A stretch of 64,000 nt of DNA from positions 1 to 64,000 of the forward strand of contig QOPG01000004.1 of assembly GCA_003331585.1 (NCBI GenBank). Reading direction: 5' to 3'. The stretch is from Gammaproteobacteria bacterium. GTDB taxonomy: Bacteria > Pseudomonadota > Gammaproteobacteria > Steroidobacterales > Woeseiaceae. Each line of letters begins with the position of its first letter. Position 1 is the stretch's first letter. Below are positions 1 to 10,046 of this stretch, piece after piece. Both the position numbers and the translations under genes were made by a program. The notes under the pieces were generated by a model. The model had not been told where the DNA came from, made no database searches, and worked only from the letters and a program-made list of their open reading frames with translations.

Positions 1-50
1 ATTAAAATTATGTTATAAATAAAGTTGTTTAATTCATCTGGATGTAAGCG

Positions 51-968
51 TTGAATATTCGAATCGCAACCCGTAAAAGCGATCTTGCAATGTGGCAGGC
101 AAATCATGTCTGTGAAAAACTAAAAAATTTGGAAGAAATAAGTAGTGTTGAGCTCGTTCCTATGACTACTGAAGGAGATTTAAACCTTGATCAAAATCTT
201 CAAAAAATAGGTGGAAAAGGTCTCTTTATCAAAGAATTAGAACATGCAATTCTTCAAAAGAAAGTTGATATCGCAGTTCATTCAATGAAAGACATGCCCG
301 TAAAATTACCAGATGGATTCTGTATTGCGGCCACTCTAAAACGAGAGTCACCATTTGATTCACTGATCACTAATAATAACTTAAAACTCAAACAACTGAA
401 AAGTGGAGCTATCATAGGTACTTCCAGTCTCAGAAGGCAATCTCAAATCTTAAGACTTCGCCCGGATATAGAAATAAAAAACCTAAGAGGCAATGTTAAT
501 ACGAGGATGAATAAACTCGAAGAAGGCGAATTTGATGCAATCATTCTTGCAAGAGCTGGCATTGAGAGGTTAGGTTTGTCTGAGAGCATTACAGAAACAT
601 TTTCACCTGATGATATGATCCCGGCAGCAGCACAGGGTGTTATAGGTATTGAATGCGCCACAAATAATAAAGATATTATTAAGATACTAAGCGCTCTCGA
701 TGATAAAGAATCAACTATTACTACTAATGCAGAAAGATCAGTTAACAGAGAGTTAAAAGCAGATTGTCAATCTCCAATAGGATCTTATGCGACAATAACT
801 CAAACAAAATGTAAAATTGAAACTATAGTTGCTTCGCCAGACGGCTCGAAAACAATTAGAGAATCAATAATTGGAGACCAGGACAAAGCAGTTGAATTGG
901 GTAAAATATTAGCCCAGAAATTAATCTCTCTCGGTGCAGAAGATATAATTAAATTATCTCAATTATGA
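51..968 (+). CDS. hemC: Porphobilinogen deaminase (hydroxymethylbilane synthase)
   Basis: HemC polymerises four porphobilinogen units into hydroxymethylbilane in heme synthesis, in the cytosol. The 305-residue protein has the family length and order: IATRKSDLA at the N terminus, HSMKDMP, GTSSLRRQSQ, LRGNVNTR, and the DCQSP motif whose Cys carries the dipyrromethane cofactor. The start is TTG at 51; the only nearby upstream ATG (42) is followed at once by a stop. It opens a long same-strand gene run and its stop overlaps hemD by 4 bases (ATGA), implying translational coupling. Its promoter lies at or before the window edge. Confidence 0.97.
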   Translation: MNIRIATRKSDLAMWQANHVCEKLKNLEEISSVELVPMTTEGDLNLDQNLQKIGGKGLFIKELEHAILQKKVDIAVHSMKDMPVKLPDGFCIAATLKRESPFDSLITNNNLKLKQLKSGAIIGTSSLRRQSQILRLRPDIEIKNLRGNVNTRMNKLEEGEFDAIILARAGIERLGLSESITETFSPDDMIPAAAQGVIGIECATNNKDIIKILSALDDKESTITTNAERSVNRELKADCQSPIGSYATITQTKCKIETIVASPDGSKTIRESIIGDQDKAVELGKILAQKLISLGAEDIIKLSQL

Positions 969-1726
969 TTACATCAAAAAAAATTCATCCAAAAACACTC
1001 ATTCTTCGTTTCAAAAAACAAAATAAAAATCTCATAAAATCACTCGATGAAAACAACATAGGATTTATTTTACTGCCACTGATGTCTATAAAAGCACTCG
1101 AATCTGAAAAAATTATTAAATCCATAAATAATATATCTTCGACAGATATTTTTATTTTTGTTAGTCAGAATGCAGTGGAAACAAGTTATAAATATTTAAG
1201 TTTTAATAACTCGAAAATAGTAGCCATTGGACCCACAACAAAGTCTAAAATTGAAAAATCTGGAGCAAAAGTAAACTTCTGTCCAAAAGATAATTTTACT
1301 AGTGAAAATTTACTTAATAGTGATTTTTTAAAAAATGTTAAAAATAATAATATAACGATTGTTCGAGGAGATACTGGAAGAGATAAACTTCGAAGAGAAC
1401 TTCAAATTAGAGGTGCAAATGTTAAGAATTTAGTCACCTATAAAAAAATAATCAATGAGCTAACTATTGACGAAGTAAATCAACTCAAATATCTAATTGA
1501 AAATAAAACAATAGAATATATTGTCGTCATGTCAACAGAATTAGTTGCAAATTTTATTATGATCTTAAATTCACATAATATAAAAACAAAAAAATTACCT
1601 ACATTCATCGTTCCTAGTCAAAGGATTTCTGAATACATAAGAAAGAATATACGGGGTTCAAAATGTATAGTTACAGATGACCCAAGAGACGAAGCAATTG
1701 TTAATACTTTAATCGAATATCTCTAA
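965..1726 (+). CDS. hemD: Uroporphyrinogen-III synthase
   Basis: HemD closes and inverts ring D of hydroxymethylbilane to give uroporphyrinogen III. The family is poorly conserved, so the call rests on size (253 residues, family about 240-260), position directly after hemC with a 4-base overlap, and typical short matches: the FVSQNAVE segment near residue 60, IVRGDTGRDKL near 135, and a C-terminal region resembling the usual 'V-P-S-x-R' strand. hemX follows after one base. The protein is very lysine- and asparagine-rich, as expected for this AT-rich genome. Confidence 0.9.
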   Translation: MITSKKIHPKTLILRFKKQNKNLIKSLDENNIGFILLPLMSIKALESEKIIKSINNISSTDIFIFVSQNAVETSYKYLSFNNSKIVAIGPTTKSKIEKSGAKVNFCPKDNFTSENLLNSDFLKNVKNNNITIVRGDTGRDKLRRELQIRGANVKNLVTYKKIINELTIDEVNQLKYLIENKTIEYIVVMSTELVANFIMILNSHNIKTKKLPTFIVPSQRISEYIRKNIRGSKCIVTDDPRDEAIVNTLIEYL

Positions 1727-1727
1727 T

Positions 1728-2735
1728 ATGAAAGAAGTCAGCAAAAAAGATAAATCTAATTCAAAATCGTCGGCTATATTAACAGTGCTGTTAATTTTGT
1801 TAAGCCTGTTTATTGTAATTTTATATATTTATTTTGAGAGGAATTTTATTCATAAAGATAATTTTGAAGTATCAATTATTAATAAATATGAGATGCTAAT
1901 TGACGAGAGACTAGGAGATCAAAGTAAAATCTATAATCAAATTAATAAAAAGCTTCTTGAAATAGAAAATAATCAAAATCAATTAATGATCGACTATGAT
2001 TATTTGAAAAATAATGATTTTCGTCAGGAAGATCATCCCAATAATTCTGATATTTTTTTGGTATCAGAGACAAAATATCTTCTGGAGATGGCATTTTCCC
2101 GTAATCTTATATCAAGAGAAAAGAATGACATTATAAATTTACTGAGAGAAGCAAATCTAATTTTAGACGGATTAAATTATAAAGAAATAGATGAAATAAA
2201 ATTGGCAATCCAAAATGAGATACAAGATTTATTGTCGAATAAAGATAACAATGAAGAATTGATATCGCAACTGTCACAACTTAGTAATAAAGTAGAATCA
2301 CTAAAAACAAAAAATTCTTATTCTATAAATACTAAAACTGAGGTTACCTCTACCTCAAAATATCAAAAACTATGGATTTCAATAAAAGAGGCTTTAAATG
2401 ATGTGATTTCAATAAAAAAATATGACTCGCTAGATATTGATAGAGAATTATCAGAAAAGATAATATCGATACAATTAAAAAAACTACTTAATGATGCAAT
2501 ACAATCAATAGAACTCAACAATACAGACTCATTTAAAGCATCACTAAAAGCCTCAAGTAATTGGATTAAGCTCTATTTTGATGAAAATGATAATGAAGTC
2601 ATAGGAATTCAGGAAAAAATAAAAAAAATGGAAGATGAGGAGAATAAATATCTGAGTAACATTAAAGGCATAATAAATTTAATTGAAAATTTTGAAAAAA
2701 CAGTACTTTTAACTAATCAACCGCCAATGAATTAA
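1728..2735 (+). CDS. hemX: HemX-like inner-membrane protein
   Basis: HemX-family proteins are encoded after hemD in many gammaproteobacteria; their exact role in heme synthesis is unsettled and they should not be read as a methyltransferase. The 335-residue protein has a basic cytosolic N terminus, one membrane helix at about residues 15-35 (LTVLLILLSLFIVILYIY), then a long helical, coiled-coil-prone periplasmic domain rich in Glu, Lys and Asn. The motif VSETKYLLEMA near residue 110 resembles the conserved HemX core. It sits between hemD (1-base gap) and hemY (no gap), so it is almost certainly co-transcribed. Confidence 0.85.
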   Translation: MKEVSKKDKSNSKSSAILTVLLILLSLFIVILYIYFERNFIHKDNFEVSIINKYEMLIDERLGDQSKIYNQINKKLLEIENNQNQLMIDYDYLKNNDFRQEDHPNNSDIFLVSETKYLLEMAFSRNLISREKNDIINLLREANLILDGLNYKEIDEIKLAIQNEIQDLLSNKDNNEELISQLSQLSNKVESLKTKNSYSINTKTEVTSTSKYQKLWISIKEALNDVISIKKYDSLDIDRELSEKIISIQLKKLLNDAIQSIELNNTDSFKASLKASSNWIKLYFDENDNEVIGIQEKIKKMEDEENKYLSNIKGIINLIENFEKTVLLTNQPPMN

Positions 2736-3920
2736 ATGAAATTTGGCTTATACATCGTATTAACAATTTTGTTTGGTGCGTTTATTGCACAGATTTTGAA
2801 TGAGAACCCTGGATATATATCTATTTATTTTAGAGATTATGTTATTGAGCTTTCTTTAATCTTTTTTTGCTTTGCACTAATCCTAACTTTTCTTTTTCTT
2901 CACTATTTAATAAAAACATTAAAAGCACCTAAAATAATTCTCAAAAAAACTAGGATCGCAATTCAAAATAAAGCAAATAATCTTCTTGAAAAAAGCTACC
3001 TAGAAATGTTGAAGGGTAATTATCCAATTGCTGAAAAATATGCAAAAAAAGCAAGATTCAATTGCAGCTCTCCTTTGTTAGCTTATATGCAGATCATACA
3101 TGCCACTGACGCCCAAAAAAATCGCATGCAGAGAGATGATTGGCTTAAAAATGCATTTAAAAAATTTAAATACGCCGAAGAAGTGATTTTATACACTCAA
3201 GCTAAAATTCAGATGAGAGAATTAAACTATGAAGATGCTAGAGCAACACTAGGAAAAATAATAGAAAAAAATCCTAATAATATTTTAGCAAAAGAACTAT
3301 TAACTGATCTGTATATTCGATTTTCAGAATGGGAATCACTTTCAAATGATCTTGATGATATTAAAAATAAAAGTAAATTCGAGAAGGATAAAATAGATAA
3401 GTTAGAGATTTTAATTTGTAATGCACTAATAAATTCTAAGGATAATATAAAAAGTATTAAGAAGTACTGGAAAGGTTTATCTAAATCCTTAAAAAATAAT
3501 CCTATATTACTGAATGAATATTGTTTGAAATTATCAAGTAAAAATGAAAAGGAAAATGCGAAAAAAGAAATACTGTCTTTTATGAAAAAAGAATACTCAA
3601 ATGATCTGGTAAAAACTTTTATTAAAATTCACTCTAATCAGACAACAGATGTGATAAAAAAACTATCCCAGTGGATAGAAAAATACCCTCAACAAACAGA
3701 ATTACTTCTCATGGCTGCTAAAGTAAGAATAAAAAATGAAGAATGGCACGAAGCAAAAAACCTCGTTGAAAAAGCCATATCAATAGAGACAAAAGAAGAA
3801 AGCTTTTTTATATTAGGAGAAATATTATTTCACTTTGGCAAAGTTGATTCTGCTTGTGAAGCCTACCGAAAAGGGATGAAAATGAAGATCAATAAATCTC
3901 AACCGAAAATATCTCCATGA
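2736..3920 (+). CDS. hemY: HemY-like protein with two membrane helices and TPR repeats
   Basis: This is the proteobacterial HemY of the hemCDXY operon, not the protoporphyrinogen oxidase of the same name in Bacillus. Two membrane helices occupy roughly residues 3-22 and 38-60. A long cytosolic region of TPR-like helical pairs follows (for example LEKSYLEMLKGNYPIAEKYA near 90 and EDARATLGKIIEKNPNN near 165). HemY is thought to organise late heme synthesis, by inference from operon conservation. It begins immediately after the hemX stop and its own stop overlaps the next gene by 4 bases. Confidence 0.88.
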   Translation: MKFGLYIVLTILFGAFIAQILNENPGYISIYFRDYVIELSLIFFCFALILTFLFLHYLIKTLKAPKIILKKTRIAIQNKANNLLEKSYLEMLKGNYPIAEKYAKKARFNCSSPLLAYMQIIHATDAQKNRMQRDDWLKNAFKKFKYAEEVILYTQAKIQMRELNYEDARATLGKIIEKNPNNILAKELLTDLYIRFSEWESLSNDLDDIKNKSKFEKDKIDKLEILICNALINSKDNIKSIKKYWKGLSKSLKNNPILLNEYCLKLSSKNEKENAKKEILSFMKKEYSNDLVKTFIKIHSNQTTDVIKKLSQWIEKYPQQTELLLMAAKVRIKNEEWHEAKNLVEKAISIETKEESFFILGEILFHFGKVDSACEAYRKGMKMKINKSQPKISP

Positions 3921-4753
3921 ATTATCTAATTGCAGGAGCTGGGTATACCGGTTTGTCAGTTGCAAAAAAATTGCAAGGAGAAAAGGTAACTTTATTGAGT
4001 AGAAGTTTTAATAATAAACTAGAATTCGATAGTCAAAAGATAGATCTGGATAAAGACGATTTTACAATTTCAATTACTTCACCTTTTGTAGTTCTTTATA
4101 CAATTCCACCTAACACCGCGAGTTTAAGTGATGAGAGATTAAAATTATTTTTAAAAAAATTGAAAATAAATCCAAACAGAATAGTTTATTTAAGCTCTAG
4201 TGGTGTGTATGGAGATAGGAAAGGAAATTATACAGATGAAACAGTCAAGCCTAATCCCATAACAAAAAGAGCCATCAGAAGATTAAATGCAGAAAAATGC
4301 ATTACTGACTGGTGTCATAAGAATAAAGTTGAGCATGTCATACTTAGAGTTTCAGGTATTTATGGACCTGATAGATTGGGTATTGAAAAGTTAAGACAAG
4401 GTCTGACTGTAATTAAGCAGTCTAAAGCAAAACCCAGCAATAGAATTCATATAAAAGATCTCACTAATTGTTGTATTAGTGCAATGATGAAAGATAAATT
4501 AAGTAATATTTATAATATTGGAGATGGAGATCATAGTAATCAGACTTGGTTTTATAAAGCTGTATGTCATCAAGTTGGTATAAAAAATCCAACTGAAATA
4601 GAAGCTGCAGAGGCTAAGATGAAATGGGGAGCAATGCGATTATCATTTCTCAATGAATCGCGACGACTTGATGTTAATAAAATGAAAAGGGAATTAATCG
4701 ATAACCTCAGATACCCAAACGCAATAGATGGTATAAAAGAAAGCCTGCCTTAA
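3917..4753 (+). CDS. SDR-family NAD(P)-dependent epimerase-like protein
   Basis: This is an extended short-chain dehydrogenase of the NAD-dependent epimerase group, similar in size (278 residues) to E. coli YeeZ, whose function is unknown. The N terminus has a Rossmann signature, IAGAGYTGLS (GxGxxG type), YLSSSGVYG carries the usual Ser/Tyr region, and LRVSGIYGPDR is a common epimerase segment. It overlaps hemY by 4 bases (ATGA), so it belongs to the hem transcript, but there is no evidence for a role in heme synthesis. A short 10-base gap with an AGAGGA ribosome-binding site precedes the following DUF484 gene. Confidence 0.75.
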   Translation: MNYLIAGAGYTGLSVAKKLQGEKVTLLSRSFNNKLEFDSQKIDLDKDDFTISITSPFVVLYTIPPNTASLSDERLKLFLKKLKINPNRIVYLSSSGVYGDRKGNYTDETVKPNPITKRAIRRLNAEKCITDWCHKNKVEHVILRVSGIYGPDRLGIEKLRQGLTVIKQSKAKPSNRIHIKDLTNCCISAMMKDKLSNIYNIGDGDHSNQTWFYKAVCHQVGIKNPTEIEAAEAKMKWGAMRLSFLNESRRLDVNKMKRELIDNLRYPNAIDGIKESLP

Positions 4754-4763
4754 GAGGACGCCT

Positions 4764-5432
4764 ATGACAAAAAAAAATAGCACTGATGAAAATAAAATAA
4801 TCTCGTATTTAGAAGATAATCCTGATTTCTTTCTCGATAAGAATGATTTGCTAATTAATTTAGAAATTCCTCATCAAAAAAAAGGAAGTATATCTCTTGT
4901 AGAACACCAAATTGAAATCTTACAGCAAGAGAATAAGCAACTAAAAAACCAACTTAACGAACTTATAAAAAACGCTTCATCAAACCATAAGATAATAGAA
5001 AAAATACAGAATCTCTCATGTAAATTAATTCAAAGTAAAAGCTCATCAGAGGCATTAAGTTATTCAAGAAAATTTCTGATAAATGAGTTTGAAATTAATG
5101 ATTGTACATTCGTATTTTATGAAAAACGCGATTTTAAAAAATTTAAATTCTTACTGATAAAAAATAAAACAGATAAATCTTTAAAGTTATTTGAATCATT
5201 TATTAAAAATAATATCCCGAGATGCAACAAATTAAGTGACACTCAATACCAATTTCTTTTTATTAATTCTGATTCAATTAGATCCAGTGCTCTAATTCCC
5301 ATTGGCCTAAGTGAAAATATCGGTTTTCTCGCAATTAGTAGTCTTGATGAAGAGCGATTCAGTCCTGATATGAGTATGGATTATCTTTTAATCATAGGTA
5401 AACTTATCTCCAATGCAATATTACGATTTTAG
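4764..5432 (+). CDS. DUF484 family protein
   Basis: The 222-residue protein belongs to the DUF484 (YigA-type) family, whose genes usually lie just before xerC in gammaproteobacteria, exactly as here. The N-terminal motif YLEDNPDFFLDKNDLL matches the family signature. It is followed by the LVEHQIEILQQENKQLKNQL coiled-coil segment at about residues 45-65 and a GAF-like C-terminal half. GAF domains bind small molecules or mediate dimerisation; no ligand can be named. The dapF gene often found upstream of this pair is absent here and replaced by the hem/SDR genes. Confidence 0.85.
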   Translation: MTKKNSTDENKIISYLEDNPDFFLDKNDLLINLEIPHQKKGSISLVEHQIEILQQENKQLKNQLNELIKNASSNHKIIEKIQNLSCKLIQSKSSSEALSYSRKFLINEFEINDCTFVFYEKRDFKKFKFLLIKNKTDKSLKLFESFIKNNIPRCNKLSDTQYQFLFINSDSIRSSALIPIGLSENIGFLAISSLDEERFSPDMSMDYLLIIGKLISNAILRF

Positions 5433-5459
5433 AGAAATAATTAGCTTGCACCTGATGCC

Positions 5460-6365
5460 ATGAAGAATGAAAAAAAATGGATTGATAAATTTATAAATCA
5501 TCTTAAAGTTCAGAGACAATTATCTCCATATACCTGCAAAAACTATTACAAAGATTTGATTTTATTTTTCCAATATTGCGAAGAAGGTGATCTTGATTCA
5601 TGGAACAATATTGACTCTGAGCACATTAGATCATTCAGTGCCGTAAGATTCAGATCTGGAATTAATCCTAAATCCATTCAACGAAATCTCTCCTCAATAA
5701 GATCTTTTTTTAATTATCTAATAAAAGAAAATAAATTAAAGAATAATCCAGGTCGATCGGTAAGAGCGCCAAAAACAAAGCAAAAACTTCCCGAAAATAT
5801 AGATGCAGATATGATGATGCAATTACTCGATATTAAAGAAAATGGATTTATACCCAACCGAGATCGAGCAATTTTTGAGTTAATGTATTCTTCTGGATTA
5901 AGATTATCTGAACTCGTCAATCTGAATACTACTGATATAGATTTGTCGGATGCAACTGTCATAGTAACTGGAAAAGGAAATAAGCAACGAATAATACCAG
6001 TTGGGCGATATGCAATTAGAGCCATAAGTTTATGGTTGGAATCAAGAAATGAAATTCTGTATTCAGAAAGTAAAGCTCTTTTTATGACAAAAAAAGGGAA
6101 ACGAATAAGCAACAGATCCATCCAATCTAGATTAGACTATTGGGGAAGGAAGCAAAATATACCCACAAAAATTTACCCGCACATGCTAAGGCATTCTTTC
6201 GCATCACACCTATTAGAATCAAGCCAGGATCTCAGGGGGGTGCAAGAATTACTTGGGCATGCAAACATAAGTACAACTCAGATATATACACATCTTGATT
6301 TTCAGCACCTTGCCCAAATATATGATGATTCACATCCGCGAGCAAAAATTAAGCGGAAGGAATGA
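5460..6365 (+). CDS. xerC: Site-specific tyrosine recombinase XerC
   Basis: XerC acts with XerD at the dif site to resolve chromosome dimers. All catalytic residues are visible: Arg148 in SGLRLSEL, Lys172 in TGKGNKQR, His241 and Arg244 in HMLRHSF, His267 in LGHANIS and the nucleophile Tyr276 in IYTHLD, within one residue of the E. coli positions. The 301-residue length is typical and the N-terminal SAM-like DNA-binding domain is intact. It is chosen over a phage integrase because of the DUF484-xerC-hslVU context and the close match to XerC spacing. hslV follows 44 bases downstream. Confidence 0.96.
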   Translation: MKNEKKWIDKFINHLKVQRQLSPYTCKNYYKDLILFFQYCEEGDLDSWNNIDSEHIRSFSAVRFRSGINPKSIQRNLSSIRSFFNYLIKENKLKNNPGRSVRAPKTKQKLPENIDADMMMQLLDIKENGFIPNRDRAIFELMYSSGLRLSELVNLNTTDIDLSDATVIVTGKGNKQRIIPVGRYAIRAISLWLESRNEILYSESKALFMTKKGKRISNRSIQSRLDYWGRKQNIPTKIYPHMLRHSFASHLLESSQDLRGVQELLGHANISTTQIYTHLDFQHLAQIYDDSHPRAKIKRKE

Positions 6366-6409
6366 GTAATAGTTTAATTGGTAGTTTTTTGCTACAAAGT
6401 GAGGGAAAA

Positions 6410-6949
6410 ATGGAACAATTTCGCGGCACCACTATTGTCTCTGTAAGAAGAGATAATAAAGTTGCAATTGCTGGGGATGGGCAAGTTAGCCTAGGCAATA
6501 CTGTTATGAAAGGGAATGCGAAAAAAGTAAGGACTTTGGCTTCTGGAAAAGTGATTGCTGGCTTTGCAGGTGGTACAGCAGATGCATTTACACTCTTTGA
6601 ATTATTCGAGAGCAAAATAGAGCAATATGGAAATCTTACAAGAGCAGCCATAGAGTTAGCTAAGGAATGGAGAACAGATCGTCGACTTCGTCGCCTCGAA
6701 GCTCTTCTTTGTGTGGCAGATCAAGAATCTTCTTTTATTATATCTGGAAATGGTGATGTTATAGAGCCAGAGAATAATATTATGGCTATTGGGTCTGGAG
6801 GATCCTTCGCACAAGCTTCCGCACTTGCATTAATGAAGAACACTAAATTAGATGCGAAAACTATAGCGAAAGAATCATTAAATATTGCGAGCGAAATCTG
6901 TGTATACACAAATAACAATATTATTATTGAAGAACTGATTAAGAAATAA
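6410..6949 (+). CDS. hslV: ATP-dependent protease peptidase subunit HslV
   Basis: HslV forms the double-hexamer peptidase core of the HslUV (ClpYQ) protease. I start it at ATG 6410, preceded by a strong GAGGG ribosome-binding site, giving 179 residues; the open frame extends to 6362 but that start lacks support. The catalytic threonine lies in GTTIVSVRR, so six residues (MEQFRG) precede it. In E. coli only Met precedes Thr1, so a short propeptide must be removed here, as in several other bacterial HslV proteins. [15 protein letters not shown] and [11 protein letters not shown] are family signatures. hslU follows after 15 bases. Confidence 0.95.
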   Translation: MEQFRGTTIVSVRRDNKVAIAGDGQVSLGNTVMKGNAKKVRTLASGKVIAGFAGGTADAFTLFELFESKIEQYGNLTRAAIELAKEWRTDRRLRRLEALLCVADQESSFIISGNGDVIEPENNIMAIGSGGSFAQASALALMKNTKLDAKTIAKESLNIASEICVYTNNNIIIEELIKK

Positions 6950-6964
6950 ACATACGAGATAACT

Positions 6965-8302
6965 ATGTCCCAAATGACACCCAGAGAAATTGTTCAAGAA
7001 CTTGATAATCACATTATTGGGCAAGATGAAGCAAAAAGAGCGGTTGCAATTGCTCTAAGAAACCGATGGAGACGCTCTAACGTCGACGAACCACTCAGAA
7101 GCGAAATTACTCCAAAAAACATATTAATGATAGGAGCAACCGGGATTGGGAAAACTGAAATTTCTCGTAGGCTAGCAAAACTTGCAAAAGCCCCATTTAT
7201 AAAAGTGGAAGCCACAAAATTTACTGAAGTTGGTTATGTTGGTAGAGAGGTAGATAGCATCATAAGAGATCTGGTGGATATCGCAGTAAAAATTACCAAA
7301 GAAAGTGAAATGGAGAAAGTAAAGCATCGCGCTGAAGATGCAGCAGAAGAGAGGATCTTGGATGCACTGCTACCACCCTCACCTTCAAGTAACAAAGATG
7401 GCAATGGGCAACCTGAATCTAAAATGCAAGACACACGACAAAAATTTCGCAAAATGCTTAGGGAAGGAAAGCTTAGTGAAAAAGAGATTGAACTAGATAT
7501 TCAAGCTGTTCCAGTTGGAATAGAGATCATGGCACCACCAGGGATGGAGGAAATGACTAATCAACTTCAAGGAATGTTTCAAAACCTCTCAAATAATAAA
7601 ACCAAGACTCGTAAGTTAAAAGTACAAGATGCTATGAAAATTTTGACTGACGAAGAAGCTGCAAAAATGCTTGACGATGAAAAATTAAAATCTCAAGCCA
7701 TAGAAGCTGTTGAAAATCAGGGCATAGTATTTTTAGATGAAATTGATAAGATCGCCAGAAGATCAGAAGGCGTCGGTGCGGATGTATCAAGAGAAGGTGT
7801 TCAAAGAGATCTATTGCCTTTAATTGAAGGTTCAACTATTAACACAAAATACGGAATGGTTAAAACAGATCATATTCTTTTTATCGCGTCTGGTGCTTTT
7901 CATGTTTCTAAGCCCTCAGATTTAATTCCAGAATTACAAGGAAGATTCCCAATACGTGTTGAATTAAAATCTCTTACAACAGAAGATTTTGTAAAAATTC
8001 TAACGGAGCCCGATGCATCACTAACAACACAATATTCAGCGCTCATAAAAACTGAAGGAGTAAATCTCAAATTCACTAAAGATGGAGTTCAAAGACTTGC
8101 TGAAGTGGCATTCCATGTTAATGAAAATACAGAAAATATTGGTGCACGAAGACTTCATACTGTCATGGAACGCCTACTTGAAACTGTGTCCTTCGAGGCT
8201 TCTGAAATAGATGGGAGTAATATTAAAATAGACAAAAATTATGTAAATGAGCATTTGGTTGAACTGTCTAAAAACGAAGACTTAAGTCGTTACATACTTT
8301 AA
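6965..8302 (+). CDS. hslU: HslU ATPase (unfoldase) subunit
   Basis: HslU is the AAA+ unfoldase that feeds substrates to HslV. The 445-residue protein (E. coli 443) has a Walker A at residues 57-64 (GATGIGKT, Lys63), an inserted I-domain at about 110-240 (with the [13 protein letters not shown] segment), a Walker B (VFLDEIDKI), the [12 protein letters not shown] sensor region, and a C terminus ending SRYIL, which in this family docks into HslV pockets. The family pore-motif region around [12 protein letters not shown] is intact. In enterobacteria the hslVU operon is under sigma-32 control; no promoter can be recognised directly upstream here. Confidence 0.97.
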   Translation: MSQMTPREIVQELDNHIIGQDEAKRAVAIALRNRWRRSNVDEPLRSEITPKNILMIGATGIGKTEISRRLAKLAKAPFIKVEATKFTEVGYVGREVDSIIRDLVDIAVKITKESEMEKVKHRAEDAAEERILDALLPPSPSSNKDGNGQPESKMQDTRQKFRKMLREGKLSEKEIELDIQAVPVGIEIMAPPGMEEMTNQLQGMFQNLSNNKTKTRKLKVQDAMKILTDEEAAKMLDDEKLKSQAIEAVENQGIVFLDEIDKIARRSEGVGADVSREGVQRDLLPLIEGSTINTKYGMVKTDHILFIASGAFHVSKPSDLIPELQGRFPIRVELKSLTTEDFVKILTEPDASLTTQYSALIKTEGVNLKFTKDGVQRLAEVAFHVNENTENIGARRLHTVMERLLETVSFEASEIDGSNIKIDKNYVNEHLVELSKNEDLSRYIL

Positions 8303-8320
8303 TCGCAACCAGATAGATAA

Positions 8321-8674
8321 ATGCCAAGTGTACCAATTGAAATAAAAGTACAAAAAAAACAAAGAAGATTGGTTATCGAATACTCTGATAAACAATCTTT
8401 CGAATTATCATTCGAATACCTAAGAGTTCACTCTCCATCCGCAGAAGTGAAAGGTCATGGTCAAGGTCAAGAGGTACTTCAATTAAATAAAGAAAATGTT
8501 TCGATTGAATCAGTGTTGCCAGTAGGCAACTATGCTATTAAGTTAATCTTTGATGACGGTCATGACTCAGGTATCTATACCTGGAAATATCTTCAAGAAT
8601 TGGGAGAAAATAAAGCTAAGTATTGGCGAGCTTATCTCGACCGAGTTAAAGCTTCTAGATATACTTCGATCTAG
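8321..8674 (+). CDS. DUF971 family protein (GBBH-like N-terminal domain)
   Basis: This 117-residue protein consists of a single DUF971 domain, the fold also found at the N terminus of gamma-butyrobetaine hydroxylase. The characteristic strands are present: [27 protein letters not shown] near the N terminus, and [19 protein letters not shown] near the C terminus. It has no catalytic dioxygenase domain. Genes of this type regularly follow hslU in gammaproteobacteria; eukaryotic and bacterial relatives have been linked to iron-sulfur cluster work, but a role here is inference only. The gap to hslU is 18 bases. Confidence 0.85.
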   Translation: MPSVPIEIKVQKKQRRLVIEYSDKQSFELSFEYLRVHSPSAEVKGHGQGQEVLQLNKENVSIESVLPVGNYAIKLIFDDGHDSGIYTWKYLQELGENKAKYWRAYLDRVKASRYTSI

Positions 8675-8691
8675 TACAAATAAAATTGATC

Positions 8692-9435
8692 ATGAATAAA
8701 AAAACAACTCACTTTGGATATAAAACTGTTTCTCAAGAAGAGAAAGCGGGTTATGTAAAAGACGTATTTGATTCCGTTTCAAATCGATACGATTTGATGA
8801 ATGATCTTATGTCTGGCGGCTTACATAGGCTATGGAAAAAATACACAATCGATAAGGCTTCAGCTCGATATGGCCAGAAAATCCTTGATTTGGCGGGTGG
8901 CACAGGTGATCTAGCTAAAGTTTTTGCAGGTAAGGTAGGAGATGAGGGTCATGTTGTTTTAGCTGATATTAACTTCTCGATGTTGAACGAAGGTAGAACA
9001 AGATTAATAAATTCAGGAATTTCAGGAAATCTATCAATCACGCAAGTTAACGGAGAAAATTTAGCCTTTAAAGAAGGGTCATTTGATATTGTCACTATTG
9101 CATTTGGTCTGAGAAACATTACTGATAAACAGGCAGCACTTTCTTCTATATATCAGACATTAAAACCTGGGGGGAAACTTCTAATTTTAGAATTTTCAAA
9201 ACCCATAAATTTATTGCGTCCTGCATATGATTTATATTCATTCAAAATTCTTCCTCTTCTGGGTAAATTGGTCGCTAATGATGCAGATAGTTATCAATAT
9301 CTAGCTGAATCAATAAGGATGCATCCAGATCAGGATAAACTAATAACGATGATGGAAGATGCAAATTTTGAAAGATGCCGTTTTACAAACTTAAGTGGTG
9401 GAATTGTAGCTTTACACGAAGGGTATAAATTTTGA
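8692..9435 (+). CDS. ubiE: Ubiquinone/menaquinone methyltransferase UbiE
   Basis: UbiE is the SAM-dependent C-methyltransferase of ubiquinone (and, where present, menaquinone) synthesis. The frame opens at TTG 8686, but ATG 8692 gives the usual N terminus [13 protein letters not shown], so I use it (247 residues; E. coli 251). Family motifs: [20 protein letters not shown] motif [18 protein letters not shown], and [15 protein letters not shown]. Its stop lies 5 bases before the ATG of ubiJ, the normal ubiE-ubiJ-ubiB order. Together with ubiB it indicates aerobic respiration with ubiquinone. Confidence 0.97.
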   Translation: MNKKTTHFGYKTVSQEEKAGYVKDVFDSVSNRYDLMNDLMSGGLHRLWKKYTIDKASARYGQKILDLAGGTGDLAKVFAGKVGDEGHVVLADINFSMLNEGRTRLINSGISGNLSITQVNGENLAFKEGSFDIVTIAFGLRNITDKQAALSSIYQTLKPGGKLLILEFSKPINLLRPAYDLYSFKILPLLGKLVANDADSYQYLAESIRMHPDQDKLITMMEDANFERCRFTNLSGGIVALHEGYKF

Positions 9436-9440
9436 TATTA

Positions 9441-10043
9441 ATGTCAGACAAACATAGTTTAATTAAACCACTTCTATTGGCAATTAACAGACAGATAGAA
9501 ACGAAAACACCTGCTGTTAAACTATGCGAAGAATTGGAAGGTAAAATTATCTCAATCAATATAAAAAATACATCACACCATTTCGATGTGATAATTAAAT
9601 CAAAAGAATTCCAATTACATCCCATACCAAATGAATATCATGTAAAAATATCAGGCTCACTTCTGAGCTTCGTTAATTTAGCGAGAAAAGATTCTAAAGA
9701 TGCAGTTATTGATGGCTCTATTAATTTTGATGGTGATGTGGGTGTAGGACAGAAATATCAGAAGTTAATTGGTCTATTAAAACCTGATATTGAGGAAGAA
9801 TTATCTCATTTTGTTGGGGATATTGTGGCAAATAATTTTAGTTCATTTGTAAGGGCGACAAAGAGGTGGGCGATTAATTCAAAAAATACTTTTGATGAGA
9901 ATATCGCTGAGTATCTCCAAGAAGAAACAAGAATTATGCCTAATAAATTTGAGTTCAATAATTTCTCAAAAAAAATCAGTGAGCTTCGAGATGATGTTGA
10001 ACGTATTGAGATCAGAATTAAAAACTCATTAAACTCAAGATAA
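9441..10043 (+). CDS. ubiJ: Ubiquinone biosynthesis accessory factor UbiJ (SCP2 domain)
   Basis: UbiJ carries an SCP2-type lipid-binding domain and supports the soluble Ubi complex in E. coli. The 200-residue product (E. coli 201) is placed by its position between ubiE and ubiB and by the pattern of an N-terminal SCP2 domain (IINIKN-like strands, VKISGSLLSFVNLA, AVIDGSINFDGDVGVGQKYQ) followed by a helical, coiled-coil C terminus (FSKKISELRDDVERIEIRI). The open frame extends to TTG 9432, but ATG 9441 is preferred. It is 3 bases from ubiB. Confidence 0.9.
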   Translation: MSDKHSLIKPLLLAINRQIETKTPAVKLCEELEGKIISINIKNTSHHFDVIIKSKEFQLHPIPNEYHVKISGSLLSFVNLARKDSKDAVIDGSINFDGDVGVGQKYQKLIGLLKPDIEEELSHFVGDIVANNFSSFVRATKRWAINSKNTFDENIAEYLQEETRIMPNKFEFNNFSKKISELRDDVERIEIRIKNSLNSR

Positions 10044-10046
10044 AAA

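Noticed and set aside
2736-3920. hemY as protoporphyrinogen oxidase
   Set aside because: There is no FAD-binding GxGxxG; the two N-terminal helices and TPR-like repeats identify the proteobacterial HemY, a different protein of the same name.
6362-6409. N-terminal extension of HslV from 6362
   Set aside because: No ribosome-binding site at 6362, while GAGGG sits just before ATG 6410; the extra residues are not conserved in the family.
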